Of a stretch of DNA of 64,000 bases, positions 8,328 to 17,296 are shown piece by piece. Source of the stretch: RYN-230 sp963837335. Its GTDB lineage: Bacteria; Actinomycetota; Actinomycetes; Streptosporangiales; Streptosporangiaceae. Under the pieces are notes generated by a model. That model was not told the DNA's origin, did not search any database, and worked only from the letters and a program-made list of their open reading frames with translations. Location of the stretch: assembly GCA_963837335.1 (NCBI GenBank), contig CAWINS010000012.1, forward strand, positions 1 to 64,000, in the 5' to 3' direction. The position numbers and the translations under genes were made by a program. The first letter of the stretch is position 1. Every line of letters starts with the position of its first letter.

Positions 8328-9209
8328 ATGGACGAGGCAGACTGGCTGGCCGCACGTTTCGAGGAGCAGCGGGCTCATCTGCGGGCGGTCGCCTACCGGA
8401 TGCTCGGCTCGATCACCGAGGCCGACGACGCGGTGCAGAACTCGTGGCTGCGGCTCAGCCGCGCTGACCCGGCCGAGGTCGAGAACCTCGCCGGATGGCT
8501 GACCACGGTGGTCGCCCGGGAGTGCCTCAAGATGATGCGTACCCGCCGGAGCCGCCGCGAGGAGCCCCTGGCCGACATCACGGCCGGGCCACCAGCCGGG
8601 CCGCACGACGTCAGCGACCCCGAGGCCGAGGCTCTGCTGGCCGACTCGGTCGGCCCGGCGCTGATGGTGGTGCTCGACGCCTTCGGGCCGGCCGAGCGCC
8701 TGGCTTTCGTGCTGCACGACATCTTCGCTGTGCCGTTCGGCGAGATCGCCGCCATCCTCGAGCGCTCCCCGGCCGCGTCCCGCCAGCTCGCCAGCCGCGC
8801 CCGCAGGCGGGTCCAGGGCGTCACGCCGCCGCGGAACACCGATCCGGGCCGTCAGCGGCAGATCGTCGATGCCTTTCTCGCCGCGCTCCGCGACGGTGAC
8901 TTCGCGGCTCTCGTCGCCGTGCTCGACCCCGACGTGGTGCTCCGGGATGACAGCGCTGGCCTGCCCGGCGGGGCGGCCGTGATGCGGGGAGCGCGGGCCG
9001 TGGGCAGCCATGCGCTCGGCTTCTCGCGGAGCGCCCAGTTCGTCGAACCCGCCCTGGTGAACGGCGCCGTGGGGCTGGCCATCGTCCCCCAGGGACGGCT
9101 GATGGGGGCGCTCGGCTTCACCTTCTCCGGCGGCCGGATCACCGAGATCGACATGATCTCCGAACCCGGCCGCCTCCAGGCCGTCGACCTGGCCATTCCA
9201 GGTCCCTGA
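8328..9209 (+). CDS. ECF sigma factor with C-terminal SnoaL-like domain (SigJ/ECF41-like)
   Basis: A 293-aa sigma factor. Region 2 is residues about 8–75 (AVAYRMLGSITEADDAVQNS), region 4 about 110–165 (FGPAERLAFVLHDIFAVPFG, then ASRQLASRARRRV), followed by a SnoaL_2-like domain from about 175 (VDAFLAALRDGDFAALVAVL). In the SigJ/ECF41 group this tail replaces a separate anti-sigma factor and modulates activity in cis. No anti-sigma gene is adjacent here, which fits. It is divergent from doxX and likely controls it and itself. Confidence 0.9.
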   Translation: MDEADWLAARFEEQRAHLRAVAYRMLGSITEADDAVQNSWLRLSRADPAEVENLAGWLTTVVARECLKMMRTRRSRREEPLADITAGPPAGPHDVSDPEAEALLADSVGPALMVVLDAFGPAERLAFVLHDIFAVPFGEIAAILERSPAASRQLASRARRRVQGVTPPRNTDPGRQRQIVDAFLAALRDGDFAALVAVLDPDVVLRDDSAGLPGGAAVMRGARAVGSHALGFSRSAQFVEPALVNGAVGLAIVPQGRLMGALGFTFSGGRITEIDMISEPGRLQAVDLAIPGP

Positions 9210-9306
9210 CGCCGGCGGCTGGTGCCGCTGGCGCTGGCCGGGACTCCTGGGCAGACTGAGGCTGCACGTCCTGCCGTCTTCTCTGCCCGTCCAGGGGGAT
9301 TCAGGT

Positions 9307-10959
9307 ATGAGGTCATCACCTGCCGCGCGAGCGCTCCGGGAGGCGCAGTCGGCGTCGGCCTGCGCCCGGCGGACCGGATGCGACATCGACGAGGCCGCCG
9401 GCGCCCTGGCTGCGGACGGCGGAATCTCCCGGCGGGACGTTCTGCGCGGCGGCGCCGCCGCGGCCCTCGCGGCGGCCATTCCCGTGGGCGCTGCGGGGAT
9501 ACGGCCCGCCGCGGCCGCGGCCGGGCGGGATCGCAGGGTGGTCATCATCGGCTCCGGCATCGCCGGGCTGGGCTGCGCCTTCCGGCTGTGGAAGTCATAC
9601 GGCCTCCGGAGCGAGGTCTACGAGTACAACGCGGCCCGGCCGGGCGGGCGCATTCACACCCTCCGGGGATTCTTCGACGACGGGCAATACACGGAGGAAC
9701 ACGGCGAGTTCATCTCCAGTGAGCACACGGCCATGCGGCGGCTGGCCGCCCGGCTGGGCCTCACCCTGGACAACGTCAACGCCTACCCGCCGCACACCCG
9801 CCCAGACGACTACCGGTTCCGGTTCGGCGGGCGCTTCTGGCCGCAGGCCGCCCTCAACCGGGACTGGCACGAGTGGGGGTTCCGGCTGTTCCACGACGCC
9901 GCCTTCCACCAGGCACCCTGGCCCACCCGGTTTGACCAGCACACCGCCTGGGCGCGGCGATGGGACCATACCCCGGCGCCGGAATGGATCGAGCAGCACA
10001 TCCCGGGCGGCCTGGGCAGCGACTTCGGCCGGCTGTGCGTGGCCGTGCTCCTCGATGAGTACGGCGGACCGGTCGCCGAGCAGTCCGCGCTCAACCTCAT
10101 CTACCTGCTCGCTTACTACGACAGCGCGCCCAGCGGCGCCCAGCCACGAGACAGCCCGCAGCTGTCCGGTACCGACGAGAAGTGGCAGGTGCGCGGGGGC
10201 AATGACCTGCTCATCTCGAGGCTCATCAGCAGGCTGCCCGCCGGGACCATCCGCCTGGGACAGCGCCTGGAAGCCGTGCGCAGCCGCGGCCACGGCCGGT
10301 ACACGTGCACGTTTTCCTGCGGGGCCAGCCCCCGCGACGTGCCCGCCGATCATGTCGTGCTCGCCTTGCCGTTCACCAGGCTGCGCGAGGTGGACCTGCG
10401 CGGGCTCGGGCTGCCGCCGCGCCAGCGCCGGGCCATCCGCGAGGAACCGCTCGGCTCGAACTCGAAGATCCAGATGCAGTTCTCCAGGCGCGTGTGGAAC
10501 ACCGAGCGCTGGACCGGGAACATGTACACCGACGGCATCGTGCAGGGCGGCTGGGAAGCCACGATCGACCAGCCGGGGCCTGCGGGGATACTGATCGCCC
10601 TGCCGGGCGGGGAGGCCGGCGCGGACATCGGCCACCGTTACGGCCTGGCTAGCTATGAAGGGCCCGCGCCGCAGGCCATGGCCAGCGACTTCCTGGCCGG
10701 GTTCGACGAGAATTTTCCCGGGACCCGGGACGCGTACAACGGCAAGGCCTACTACGCCTGGTCCTCAGGCGATCCGCACATCGGCGGCGCTTACTCCTAC
10801 CTGAAGCCCGGCCAGTACACCGGCTTCAACGGCATCCAGGGGCGGCGGCACCAGAACCTGCACTTCGCCGGCGAGCACACGTCGGTGAACTTCCAGGGCT
10901 TCATGGAAGGGGCGCTGCGCAGCGGCTACCGCTGCGCAGCGGAGGTGACCGGGCGCTGA
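9307..10959 (+). CDS. Tat-exported flavin amine oxidase
   Basis: FAD-dependent oxidase of the monoamine oxidase/phytoene desaturase fold. The N-terminus carries a twin-arginine signal (SRRDVLRG followed by an Ala-rich hydrophobic stretch, about residues 40–70), so the folded flavoprotein should be exported. The dinucleotide fold is RRVVIIGSGIAGLGCAFRL and the second FAD motif near the end is NLHFAGEHTSVNFQGFMEGA, with the conserved GE..S pattern. Length (550 aa) is complete. It lies 97 bp after the sigma factor gene and might be in its regulon. Substrate unknown; L-amino-acid or polyamine oxidation are possible. Confidence 0.85.
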   Translation: MRSSPAARALREAQSASACARRTGCDIDEAAGALAADGGISRRDVLRGGAAAALAAAIPVGAAGIRPAAAAAGRDRRVVIIGSGIAGLGCAFRLWKSYGLRSEVYEYNAARPGGRIHTLRGFFDDGQYTEEHGEFISSEHTAMRRLAARLGLTLDNVNAYPPHTRPDDYRFRFGGRFWPQAALNRDWHEWGFRLFHDAAFHQAPWPTRFDQHTAWARRWDHTPAPEWIEQHIPGGLGSDFGRLCVAVLLDEYGGPVAEQSALNLIYLLAYYDSAPSGAQPRDSPQLSGTDEKWQVRGGNDLLISRLISRLPAGTIRLGQRLEAVRSRGHGRYTCTFSCGASPRDVPADHVVLALPFTRLREVDLRGLGLPPRQRRAIREEPLGSNSKIQMQFSRRVWNTERWTGNMYTDGIVQGGWEATIDQPGPAGILIALPGGEAGADIGHRYGLASYEGPAPQAMASDFLAGFDENFPGTRDAYNGKAYYAWSSGDPHIGGAYSYLKPGQYTGFNGIQGRRHQNLHFAGEHTSVNFQGFMEGALRSGYRCAAEVTGR

Positions 10960-10972
10960 GCGAACGCGGTGC

Positions 10973-12157
10973 CTAGCGAGGGGCCATCGCGGCGCAGACG
11001 GCGAGCAGTTCCGCATGCCGCAGGGCGGCCAGCACCCGGGGGTGCGCCGTGCGGCTGAGCTGCTCGGTGGCGGTAACGCTGACCGAATCGCCGCCGCTGC
11101 GGCTGGCCGCGGCGAGCTGGGTGTAGCCGGGGATGTTCCCGGTGTGCCCGTACATGGTGCCGCACCGGGTGCGGTAGCGGAAGATGCCCAGCCCGGCCGC
11201 ATTGATGCCCGGGCCGGCCGGCTGCGAGCTGCCCGGCACGAACCGCAGCTGAGCCGCCTGGGTGGGCCGGGAGAAGAACCGGGGCGCAAGGTAGGCGCGG
11301 ATGAACCGGTTCGTGTCGGCCGGGGTGGAGACGATGCCGCCGGCCGCCCAGGTGACCGACGCGGAGAACGCCTCACTGACGTCCCCGGCCGGTTGACCGG
11401 GCCGCAGCGAGTACCCGTGCAGGTAGGGACGGGGCAGCCGGGAACCGGCCGGCAGGCTGGTCTGGCCGAGCCCGGCCCGGCGGTAGACCAGGTCCCGGAG
11501 CAGGGCCCGGTAGCCCCGGCCCGCCGCCACGCGGGCCATCAGGGCGATGACCGTGTTGTCAGAGTTGTCGTACTCGTAGCGGCTGCCCGGCGGGAACTGC
11601 AGCGGCTGGTGCCAGACGTAGCGCATCAGCCGGCGCGGCGGGATGATCTGGTGCGGGGCCCGCTGCAACTGGCGGGCCAGCGCCTTGCTGCTGGTGTAGT
11701 CGGGCAGTCCGCTGCGGTGCTGCAGCATCTGGCGGAGGGTGACCCGGTGCCAGGCCCGGGGGAGTGCGGGCAGCCACCGCCCGATCGTGTCGCTGAGCCG
11801 GAGCTTCCCCCGGCTGACCAGGCTGAGCGCGACCGCCCCGTTGAGGGCCTTGGAAAAGCTGGCCAGCCGCTCGTGGTCGGTGCGAGCCAGCGGCCGGGGA
11901 TGGGCCAGGCTGGCCGTGCCGGCCTGGTAGACGGAGCGGCCGCGGCCGTGCTGGACGATCACGATGACGCCGGGCGGCCCGGACGGCATGGCGACCAGCC
12001 TGTCCAGGGCCCGCTGGAGCGGCGTTCGCGCCGCGACCGTGGCTGCGCCGGGGCGCCCGGCCGCCGCTGCGGCGGGCATGGCGGCCATGGTGGCCGCCAG
12101 GAGACCACTCACGCCCGCGGCAGCGGCCAGGGTGATAACAGATCGTCCATGTTGCAT
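10973..12157 (-). CDS. Secreted serine hydrolase (beta-lactamase class C / DD-peptidase fold)
   Basis: A 394-aa exported hydrolase. I start it at the ATG at 12157 because it is followed directly by a signal peptide (MQHGRSVITLAAAAGVSGLL, Ala-rich to about residue 40); a longer frame upstream lacks that logic. The active-site motifs are SFSK (SxxK, from ERLASFSKALNG), YEYDNSD in the YxN position, and YGHTGNIPGY in place of KTG. Such proteins act on cell-wall peptides, beta-lactams or esters, and the exact role cannot be read. It is convergent with the amine oxidase gene, with 13 bp between stops. Confidence 0.87.
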   Translation of the reverse strand: MQHGRSVITLAAAAGVSGLLAATMAAMPAAAAAGRPGAATVAARTPLQRALDRLVAMPSGPPGVIVIVQHGRGRSVYQAGTASLAHPRPLARTDHERLASFSKALNGAVALSLVSRGKLRLSDTIGRWLPALPRAWHRVTLRQMLQHRSGLPDYTSSKALARQLQRAPHQIIPPRRLMRYVWHQPLQFPPGSRYEYDNSDNTVIALMARVAAGRGYRALLRDLVYRRAGLGQTSLPAGSRLPRPYLHGYSLRPGQPAGDVSEAFSASVTWAAGGIVSTPADTNRFIRAYLAPRFFSRPTQAAQLRFVPGSSQPAGPGINAAGLGIFRYRTRCGTMYGHTGNIPGYTQLAAASRSGGDSVSVTATEQLSRTAHPRVLAALRHAELLAVCAAMAPR

Positions 12158-12228
12158 GAACCGATAGTAGTCATTGGGGCAGGCCGGGCGGCGTGTGGCC
12201 GGTCCTGCTGGCCCTGGCGGCCAGAGTT

Positions 12229-12242
12229 CCCAGAATTCTGGG
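12229..12242. promoter_or_regulatory. 14-bp perfect palindrome at the duplication boundary
   Basis: CCCAGAATTCTGGG is a perfect palindrome 54 bp upstream of the first small-protein gene. Its right half (GAATTCTGGG) is repeated at 15752 in front of the second copy, where the left half is replaced by other sequence. It may be an operator for the downstream regulator operon, and it is also where the tandem duplication joins. Confidence 0.6.
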
Positions 12243-12295
12243 AGGGCGATCCGGCGCACGACCGGTGACGCTGGCAGTGAGGAAAGGAGCACGAC

Positions 12296-12586
12296 ATGTT
12301 CGCACGAACGACGACATGGTCAGGATCGCCCGAGGCCCTGCAGAAGTGGGCGGACCACGCGGTCAATCAGGTCATGGGCTTCGTGAAGGGCCTGCCCGGC
12401 AACGCGGGTGTGGTCTTCCTGATCGACCGCGACGGCGGCACGGCGCTGACCCTGACCCTGTGGGACACCGGGGAGCACGCCAGTGCCACCGATCGGTTCG
12501 CTGAGCAGAGCCGGGCGACGACGGTCGCCGCGACGGGCGCGGAACTGGTCGCGCGCGGCAGCTATGAGGTCGTGGCCAGCAGCTAG
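12296..12586 (+). CDS. Small conserved protein, dimeric alpha/beta-barrel-like (copy A)
   Basis: A 96-aa soluble protein. The pattern MFARTTTWSGSPEALQKWAD, VVFLIDRDGGTALTLTLWD, then a helix and EVVASS resembles antibiotic-biosynthesis-monooxygenase-like (ABM) ferredoxin-fold proteins, but I see no diagnostic catalytic residue. It has a strong ribosome-binding site (AAAGGAG) and sits 20 bp before the LuxR gene, so the two should be one operon. The copy at 15815 differs at four positions (N24D, T58N, R67Q, T74A). It could be a ligand-binding partner of the regulator; that is inference. Confidence 0.7.
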   Translation: MFARTTTWSGSPEALQKWADHAVNQVMGFVKGLPGNAGVVFLIDRDGGTALTLTLWDTGEHASATDRFAEQSRATTVAATGAELVARGSYEVVASS

Positions 12587-12606
12587 ACTCAGGTAAAGGG
12601 GAGGCA

Positions 12607-13803
12607 ATGCTCACTGGCCCGGCGCTCGACAATCTCGCCACTGCGGTAGCCCGGGCCTGCCGGTCGGGTCTGGACCCTGACGCCCTGCGGGCCGCCGTCT
12701 TGCCCCGGCTCCGGAAGGTCGTGCCGGTCGACGCGCTCTGGTGGGCCGCCGCGGACCCGGCCACCCTCCTGTTCACCCGGTCTTACCGCGAGGAACTGCC
12801 GGAGGAATCCGGGCCTTACTTCGTCGAGAACGAGTTCCTGCACGATGACGTCAACAAGTGGACCGACCTGGCCCGGGATGCCTCGGGAGTGCGGACCCTC
12901 ATGCAGGCGACCGATGGCCACCCCGCGAGGAGCGACCGCTACCGGGACATCTTCGCGCCGCTCGGCCTGCAGGACGAGCTCCGGGGGGTGCTGCGGATAC
13001 GTGGCGTCTGCTGGGGCTACATCTGCCTGCACCGGGAAGCGGCCCAGGCGGGGTTTTCCGCCGAGGAGGTCGGGTTCGTCCGGCGGCTCGCCCCGCACAT
13101 CGCCGAGGGGGTCCGGATGGGCCTGCTGCGGCAGGCCTGTGAGCTGGAAGGGCCGGCTGACGGTCCCGGTCTGGTCCTGCTCGCCGCCGATGGGGCAGTC
13201 ACCGGGCTGAACCCGGCCGCGGAGCGGTGGCTCGAGGAACTGGGCGGCCGTCCGGACGGCTCGGATCTGCCGATCGAGATCGCGGCGCTGGCCACCAGGC
13301 TCCGTCATCTCGAAGATCGCGAAGCCGGGCTGCCCCGGCTCCGGGTCCGGGTGAGAAGCGGCCGGTGGGCTGCGCTGCACGCGTCCTGGCTGACCTCCCA
13401 GGCCGAGGACACGGTGGCGGTCATCATCGAGGAGGCGGCGCCCGCCGAGATAGCACCGATGATCATGGCCGCCTACGGGCTCACCGACCGCGAGAGAACG
13501 ATCACCGCGCTGGTGTGCCAGGGCCTGCCCACCCGCCAGATCGCGGGCCAGCTGCACCTGACCGCGGACACGGTGCAGGACCACCTGAAATCGGTGTTCG
13601 ACAAGACCGGCGTGCGCAGCCGCGGTGCACTGACCGCCGCCATCCTCCAGCGCGACTACCTGCCCCGCGCGCTCGCCGGTGACTCGCTCACCAAGTCGGG
13701 CGCCTTCACCAGGCCGGCTGATCAGGTTCCTGATCGCGGGCCAGCGGCCAGGTCGCTGCAGGGTCAGGCGGCGCTGCGCCAGGCGTCGGCCAGCGCCACA
13801 TAA
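12607..13803 (+). CDS. LuxR-family regulator with N-terminal GAF-like sensor (copy A)
   Basis: A 398-aa transcription factor. The first 170 residues look like a GAF-type sensor (VVPVDALWWAAADPATLLFT through GICLHREAA-like GYICLHREAAQAGF), a middle PAS-like part follows, and the C-terminal helix-turn-helix is clear: GLTDRERTITALVCQGLPTR, IAGQLHLTADTVQDHLKSVF. The last 25 residues after KSGAFTR are poorly conserved with copy B and overlap the 3' end of the convergent LLM gene by 40 bp. Probably cotranscribed with the 96-aa protein and possibly controlling the divergent flavoenzyme/MOSC pair. Confidence 0.85.
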   Translation: MLTGPALDNLATAVARACRSGLDPDALRAAVLPRLRKVVPVDALWWAAADPATLLFTRSYREELPEESGPYFVENEFLHDDVNKWTDLARDASGVRTLMQATDGHPARSDRYRDIFAPLGLQDELRGVLRIRGVCWGYICLHREAAQAGFSAEEVGFVRRLAPHIAEGVRMGLLRQACELEGPADGPGLVLLAADGAVTGLNPAAERWLEELGGRPDGSDLPIEIAALATRLRHLEDREAGLPRLRVRVRSGRWAALHASWLTSQAEDTVAVIIEEAAPAEIAPMIMAAYGLTDRERTITALVCQGLPTRQIAGQLHLTADTVQDHLKSVFDKTGVRSRGALTAAILQRDYLPRALAGDSLTKSGAFTRPADQVPDRGPAARSLQGQAALRQASASAT

Positions 13804-14783
13804 CTGCCTATCCGGCGCGCCCGGTCCAGGCTGGGGGTGACCGCGACGATCTCGTCGGCCTGGGCGAGCTCCTTCATCTCGAGGAGCCGTTCGGCCACGG
13901 CCTTGGGTTCCCCGGTCACCATCCGGCCGTCGTCGCGCCGGCTGGCGCGGAAGTCCGCGGAGCGGGCGAAGTCACGGACCTGCTCGGGCCGCAGTGGCTC
14001 CCGTATCCCGCGCCGGAGGTTCTGGATCGTCAGCGTCCAGGCCGCCTCGAAGTCGAGGATCGCTTCGGTGTCGTCGCTGGCGAAGGCGAGCACCGACATC
14101 GCCGAGTAGGGCGTCGCGCCGTCCGTCCGCGGGGTGAAGTCGCGGCGGTAGTCACGCAGCGCCTCGAACGCCAGATCGGGGCTCATGTGGTGCGCGAACG
14201 CGGCACTCATCCCGTTGACCGCGGCGAAGCGCGGCCCGTAGGGGCTGGACCCCAGCACGAACAGCTCCGGCCGCTCGCTGATCACCGGCGCCGCCACCAG
14301 CGGGGCGTAGGGGTGGCCGGCCGGGAACCCGTCGCCGAGGAACGCGAGCAGCTCGGCGACCTGCCCGGGGAACTCAGCCGCCGGATCGGTGACCATCCCG
14401 CGGCGCAGGACGTGCGCGGTCAGCGGGTCAGTGCCCGGGGCGCGGCCCAGCGCGAGGTCGATACGGCCCGGGTACATGGCCAGCAGCGTGCGGAAGGTCT
14501 CGGCGACCTTGAGCGGTGCGTGGTTGGGCAGCATGATGCCCGCCGCGCCGACCCGGATCCGGGACGTGTGCGCCCCGACGTGCGCGGTCAGCAGCTCGGG
14601 CGCGCTGCACGCCAGGCTGGTCATGTTGTGATGCTCGGAGACCCAGTAACGCCGGTACCCAGCCGCCTCGACGGCCTGCGCGATCGCCACGGCACCGGCC
14701 ACCGACGCGCTGGCCTCCTCGCCGTGCTCGATCCCGACGAAATCCAGCACGGCCAGCGGAAGCGACTCATCGTTGTTCGTCAT
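13764..14783 (-). CDS. LLM-class flavin-dependent oxidoreductase (copy A)
   Basis: A 339-aa luciferase-like monooxygenase homologue of the single-component 'MsnO8/LuxA-like' type that uses FMNH2 or F420. Key runs are LPLAVLDFVGIEHGEEAS at the N-terminus, YRRYWVSEHHNMTSLACSAP (the conserved WxxEHH), RIRVGAAGIMLPNHAPLKVA and GRIDLALGRAPGTD. The start is the ATG at 14783 (MTNNDESLP), which leaves an 89-bp divergent gap to the MOSC gene. Substrate unknown. Pairing with a MOSC protein suggests a redox or sulfur/molybdenum-related step, which is inference only. Confidence 0.88.
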   Translation of the reverse strand: MTNNDESLPLAVLDFVGIEHGEEASASVAGAVAIAQAVEAAGYRRYWVSEHHNMTSLACSAPELLTAHVGAHTSRIRVGAAGIMLPNHAPLKVAETFRTLLAMYPGRIDLALGRAPGTDPLTAHVLRRGMVTDPAAEFPGQVAELLAFLGDGFPAGHPYAPLVAAPVISERPELFVLGSSPYGPRFAAVNGMSAAFAHHMSPDLAFEALRDYRRDFTPRTDGATPYSAMSVLAFASDDTEAILDFEAAWTLTIQNLRRGIREPLRPEQVRDFARSADFRASRRDDGRMVTGEPKAVAERLLEMKELAQADEIVAVTPSLDRARRIGSYVALADAWRSAA

Positions 14784-14872
14784 CGGTAATGCCAAGCCTG
14801 CGGCGCCCGCCGGCATTCCCCGGGCGAACCGGCGATCGCCCGGTCGCCGGCCCGTTCGGTAACGTGCGAACC

Positions 14873-15787
14873 GTGGAAGAACCGCCCCGCCTCGCGTCGA
14901 TCCATATCTATCCGCTCAAGGCCGGCCGCGCCGTCGATCTGAGCGAGTCCGCCGTGGAACCGTGGGGCCTGGCCGGCGACCGCCGGTGGCTCGTGGTCGA
15001 CGGCGCCGGCCGGTTCGTCAGCCAGCGTGAGGAACCGGCGCTGGCCCGGGTCACCGCGGCGTACCCGGCGGCCGGGGCGGATCAGCTGGCCGGGGGCCCG
15101 CCGCTGCCGACCGATGCGATCACCCTGTCCGCCGCCGGGCACCCGCCGCTGAAGGTCACGATGCCGTGGGCGGCTGACGACACCGAGATGGTGCCGGTGG
15201 CGGTCTGGGAGTCCAGGGTCCGCGCCGCGGCGGCGGGCAAGGAGGCCGACGACTGGCTCGGCCGTCTGCTGGGCCGCGATGTCCGCCTCGTCTACCTGGA
15301 CGATCCGACGCGCCGGCCGGTAGATCAGGACTACGGGGACCCCGGCGACCGGGTGAGCTTCGCCGATGGCTACCCGCTGCTGCTCACCAGCGCCGGCTCG
15401 CTGGAGGCGCTCGGCGGCTGGCTCGCCGAGGACGGCCATCCACCGGTCCCGATGAACCGGTTCCGGCCGAGTGTGGTGGTCGCGGGCGCCCGCGCGTGGG
15501 CCGAGGACGGCTGGCGCCGGATCAGGATCGGCACCGTTACCTTCCGGGCGGCCAAGCCGTGCGGGCGCTGCGTGGTCACCACGATCGATCAGGCGACCGG
15601 GCAGCGCGGCAGGCAGCCCCTGGAACTGCTCGGCCGGCGCCGCCGGTTCGGCCAGGAGCTGGTCTTCGGGCAGAACCTGATCCCGGACGCTCCGGGCTCC
15701 ATCCGGGTCGGCGACCCGATCGAGGTCCTGGAGCGCCATCCGGCCGGGTCCGAATTCTGGGAGGGCGTTTCGGCGCGTGGCCGGTGA
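14873..15787 (+). CDS. MOSC-domain protein (copy A)
   Basis: A 304-aa protein with an N-terminal MOSC beta-barrel domain (LASIHIYPLKAGRAVDLSES, WGLAGDRRWLVVD) and a C-terminal MOSC domain (MNRFRPSVVVAGARAWAEDG) with the conserved cysteine region KPCGRCVVTTIDQATG. Relatives (YcbX, mARC) handle molybdenum-cofactor-dependent N-reduction. The start is the GTG at 14873; the frame upstream is not family-like. The natural end has been replaced: after ERHPAG it reads SEFWEGVSARGR, which is encoded by the start of copy B, so the duplication junction created a new C-terminus. Confidence 0.86.
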   Translation: MEEPPRLASIHIYPLKAGRAVDLSESAVEPWGLAGDRRWLVVDGAGRFVSQREEPALARVTAAYPAAGADQLAGGPPLPTDAITLSAAGHPPLKVTMPWAADDTEMVPVAVWESRVRAAAAGKEADDWLGRLLGRDVRLVYLDDPTRRPVDQDYGDPGDRVSFADGYPLLLTSAGSLEALGGWLAEDGHPPVPMNRFRPSVVVAGARAWAEDGWRRIRIGTVTFRAAKPCGRCVVTTIDQATGQRGRQPLELLGRRRRFGQELVFGQNLIPDAPGSIRVGDPIEVLERHPAGSEFWEGVSARGR

Positions 15788-15814
15788 AGCTGACGGCGAG
15801 GAAAGGAGCCAGAC

Positions 15815-16105
15815 ATGTTCGCACGAACGACGACATGGTCAGGATCGCCCGAGGCCCTGCAGAAGTGGGCCGACCACGCGGTCGATCAGGTGATGGGCTT
15901 CGTGAAGGGCCTGCCCGGCAACGCGGGTGTGGTGTTCCTGATCGACCGCGACGGTGGCACGGCGCTGACCCTGACCCTGTGGGACAACGGGGAGCACGCC
16001 AGTGCCACCGATCAGTTCGCCGAGCAGAGCCGGGCGGCGACGGTGGCCGCGACGGGCGCGGAACTGGTCGCGCGCGGCAGCTACGAGGTCGTGGCCAGCA
16101 GCTAG
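15815..16105 (+). CDS. Small conserved protein, dimeric alpha/beta-barrel-like (copy B)
   Basis: A 96-aa duplicate of the gene at 12296, intact, with the same strong AAAGGAG ribosome-binding site. It has four conservative differences from copy A (D24, N58, Q67, A74), so it is still under constraint or only recently duplicated. It is followed after 19 bp by the broken LuxR copy. See copy A for fold and role. Confidence 0.68.
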   Translation: MFARTTTWSGSPEALQKWADHAVDQVMGFVKGLPGNAGVVFLIDRDGGTALTLTLWDNGEHASATDQFAEQSRAATVAATGAELVARGSYEVVASS

Positions 16106-16124
16106 ACTCAGGTAAAGGGGAGCA

Positions 16125-17241
16125 ATGCTCACTGGTCCGGCGCTCGACAATCTCGCCGCTGCGGTAGCCCGGGCCTGCCGGTCGGGTCTGGACCCTGACG
16201 CCCTGCGGGCCGCCGTCTTGCCCCGGCTCCGGAAGGTCGTGCCGGTCGACGCGCTCTGGTGGGCCGCCGCGGACCCGGCCACCCTCCTGTTCACCCGGTC
16301 TTACCGCGAGGAACTGCCCGAGGAATCCGGACCTTATTTCGTCGAGAACGAGTTCCTGCATGATGACGTCAACAAGTGGACCGACCTGGCCCGGGATGCC
16401 TCGGGAGTGCGGACCCTCATGCAGGCGACCGATGGCCATCCAGCGCGGAGCGATCGTTACCGGGACATTTTCGCGCCGCTCGGCCTGCAGGACGAGCTCC
16501 GGGGGGTCTTGCGGATACGGGGTGTCTGCTGGGGCTACATCTGCCTGCACCGGGAAGCGGCCCAGGCGGGGTTTTCCGCCGAGGAGGTGCGGGTTCGTCC
16601 GGCGGCTCGCCCCGCACATCGCCGAGGGAGTCCGGATGGGCCTGCTGCGGCAGGCCTGTGAGCTGGAAGGGCCCGCTGACGGTCCCGGTCTGGTCCTGCT
16701 CGCCGCCGACGGAGCGGTCGCCGGGCTGAACCCGGCCGCGGAGCGGTGGCTCGAGGAACTGGGCGGCCGCCCGGACGGGTCGGATCTGCCGATCGAGATC
16801 GCGGCGCTGGCCACCAGGCTGCGTCATCTGGAAGATCGTGAAGCTGGGCTGCCCCGGCTCCGGGTCCGGGTGAGAAGTGGCCGGTGGGCTGCGCTGCACG
16901 CGTCCTGGCTGACCTCCCAGGCCGAGGAGACGGTGGCGGTCATCATCGAGGAGGCGGCGCCCGCCGAGATAGCACCGATGATCATGGCCGCCTACGGGCT
17001 CACCGACCGCGAGAGAACGATCACCGCGCTGGTGTGCCAGGGCCTGCCCACCCGCCAGATCGCGGGCCAGCTGCACCTGACCGCGGACACCGTGCAGGAC
17101 CACCTGAAATCGGTGTTCGACAAGACCGGCGTGCGCAGCCGCGGTGCACTGACCGCCGCGATCCTCCAGCGCGACTACCTGCCCCGCGCGCTCGCCGGTG
17201 ACTCGCTCACCAAGTCGGGCGCCTTCACCAGGCGCGGGTGA
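16125..17241 (+). pseudogene. LuxR-family regulator (copy B), frameshifted
   Basis: Duplicate of the gene at 12607. It is open to GFSAEEV, where one extra G near 16588 (GAGGTGCGGG instead of GAGGTCGGG) shifts the frame, and the first frame ends at about 16661. The remaining HTH half stays fully readable in the next frame (FVRRLAPHIAEGV to KSGAFTRRG, stop 17239–17241). It ends 23 residues earlier than copy A. Either an inactive duplicate or an assembly indel. Nothing suggests the HTH half is separately translated. Confidence 0.85.
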
Positions 17242-17274
17242 TCAGGGTTCCTGGTTGCGGGGCAGCTCAGGCTG

Positions 17275-17296
17275 CCCAGGGTGAGGCTGCCCTGGG
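17275..17296. terminator. Small hairpin between convergent LuxR-B and LLM-B
   Basis: CCCAGGG and CCCTGGG form a 7-bp GC stem with an 8-base loop immediately beside the LLM-B stop codon. There is no T run. Copy A lacks it, because the intergenic sequence differs there. It could act as a weak bidirectional terminator. Confidence 0.3.

Larger units (their letters stand above)
12233..15746. repeat. Tandem segmental duplication, copy A
   Basis: First copy of a block of about 3.5 kb with four genes: small dimeric-barrel-like protein, LuxR regulator, LLM oxidoreductase (opposite strand) and MOSC protein. It matches 15752–19280 almost base for base, with scattered substitutions (the small proteins differ at four residues) and a few indels. 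The left edge is the centre of the palindrome at 12229; the right edge is the shared GCCATCCGGCCG inside the MOSC gene end. All four genes are open here. Confidence 0.95.

Noticed and set aside
8244..9560. Upstream extension of the DoxX frame by over 400 residues
   Set aside because: It runs antisense through the whole sigma factor gene; the ATG at 8243 has its own ribosome-binding site.
16360..17241. Second half of LuxR copy B as a separate regulator gene
   Set aside because: Its first 75 codons are out-of-frame sequence of the upstream half; it is the downstream part of a frameshifted duplicate, not an independent gene.
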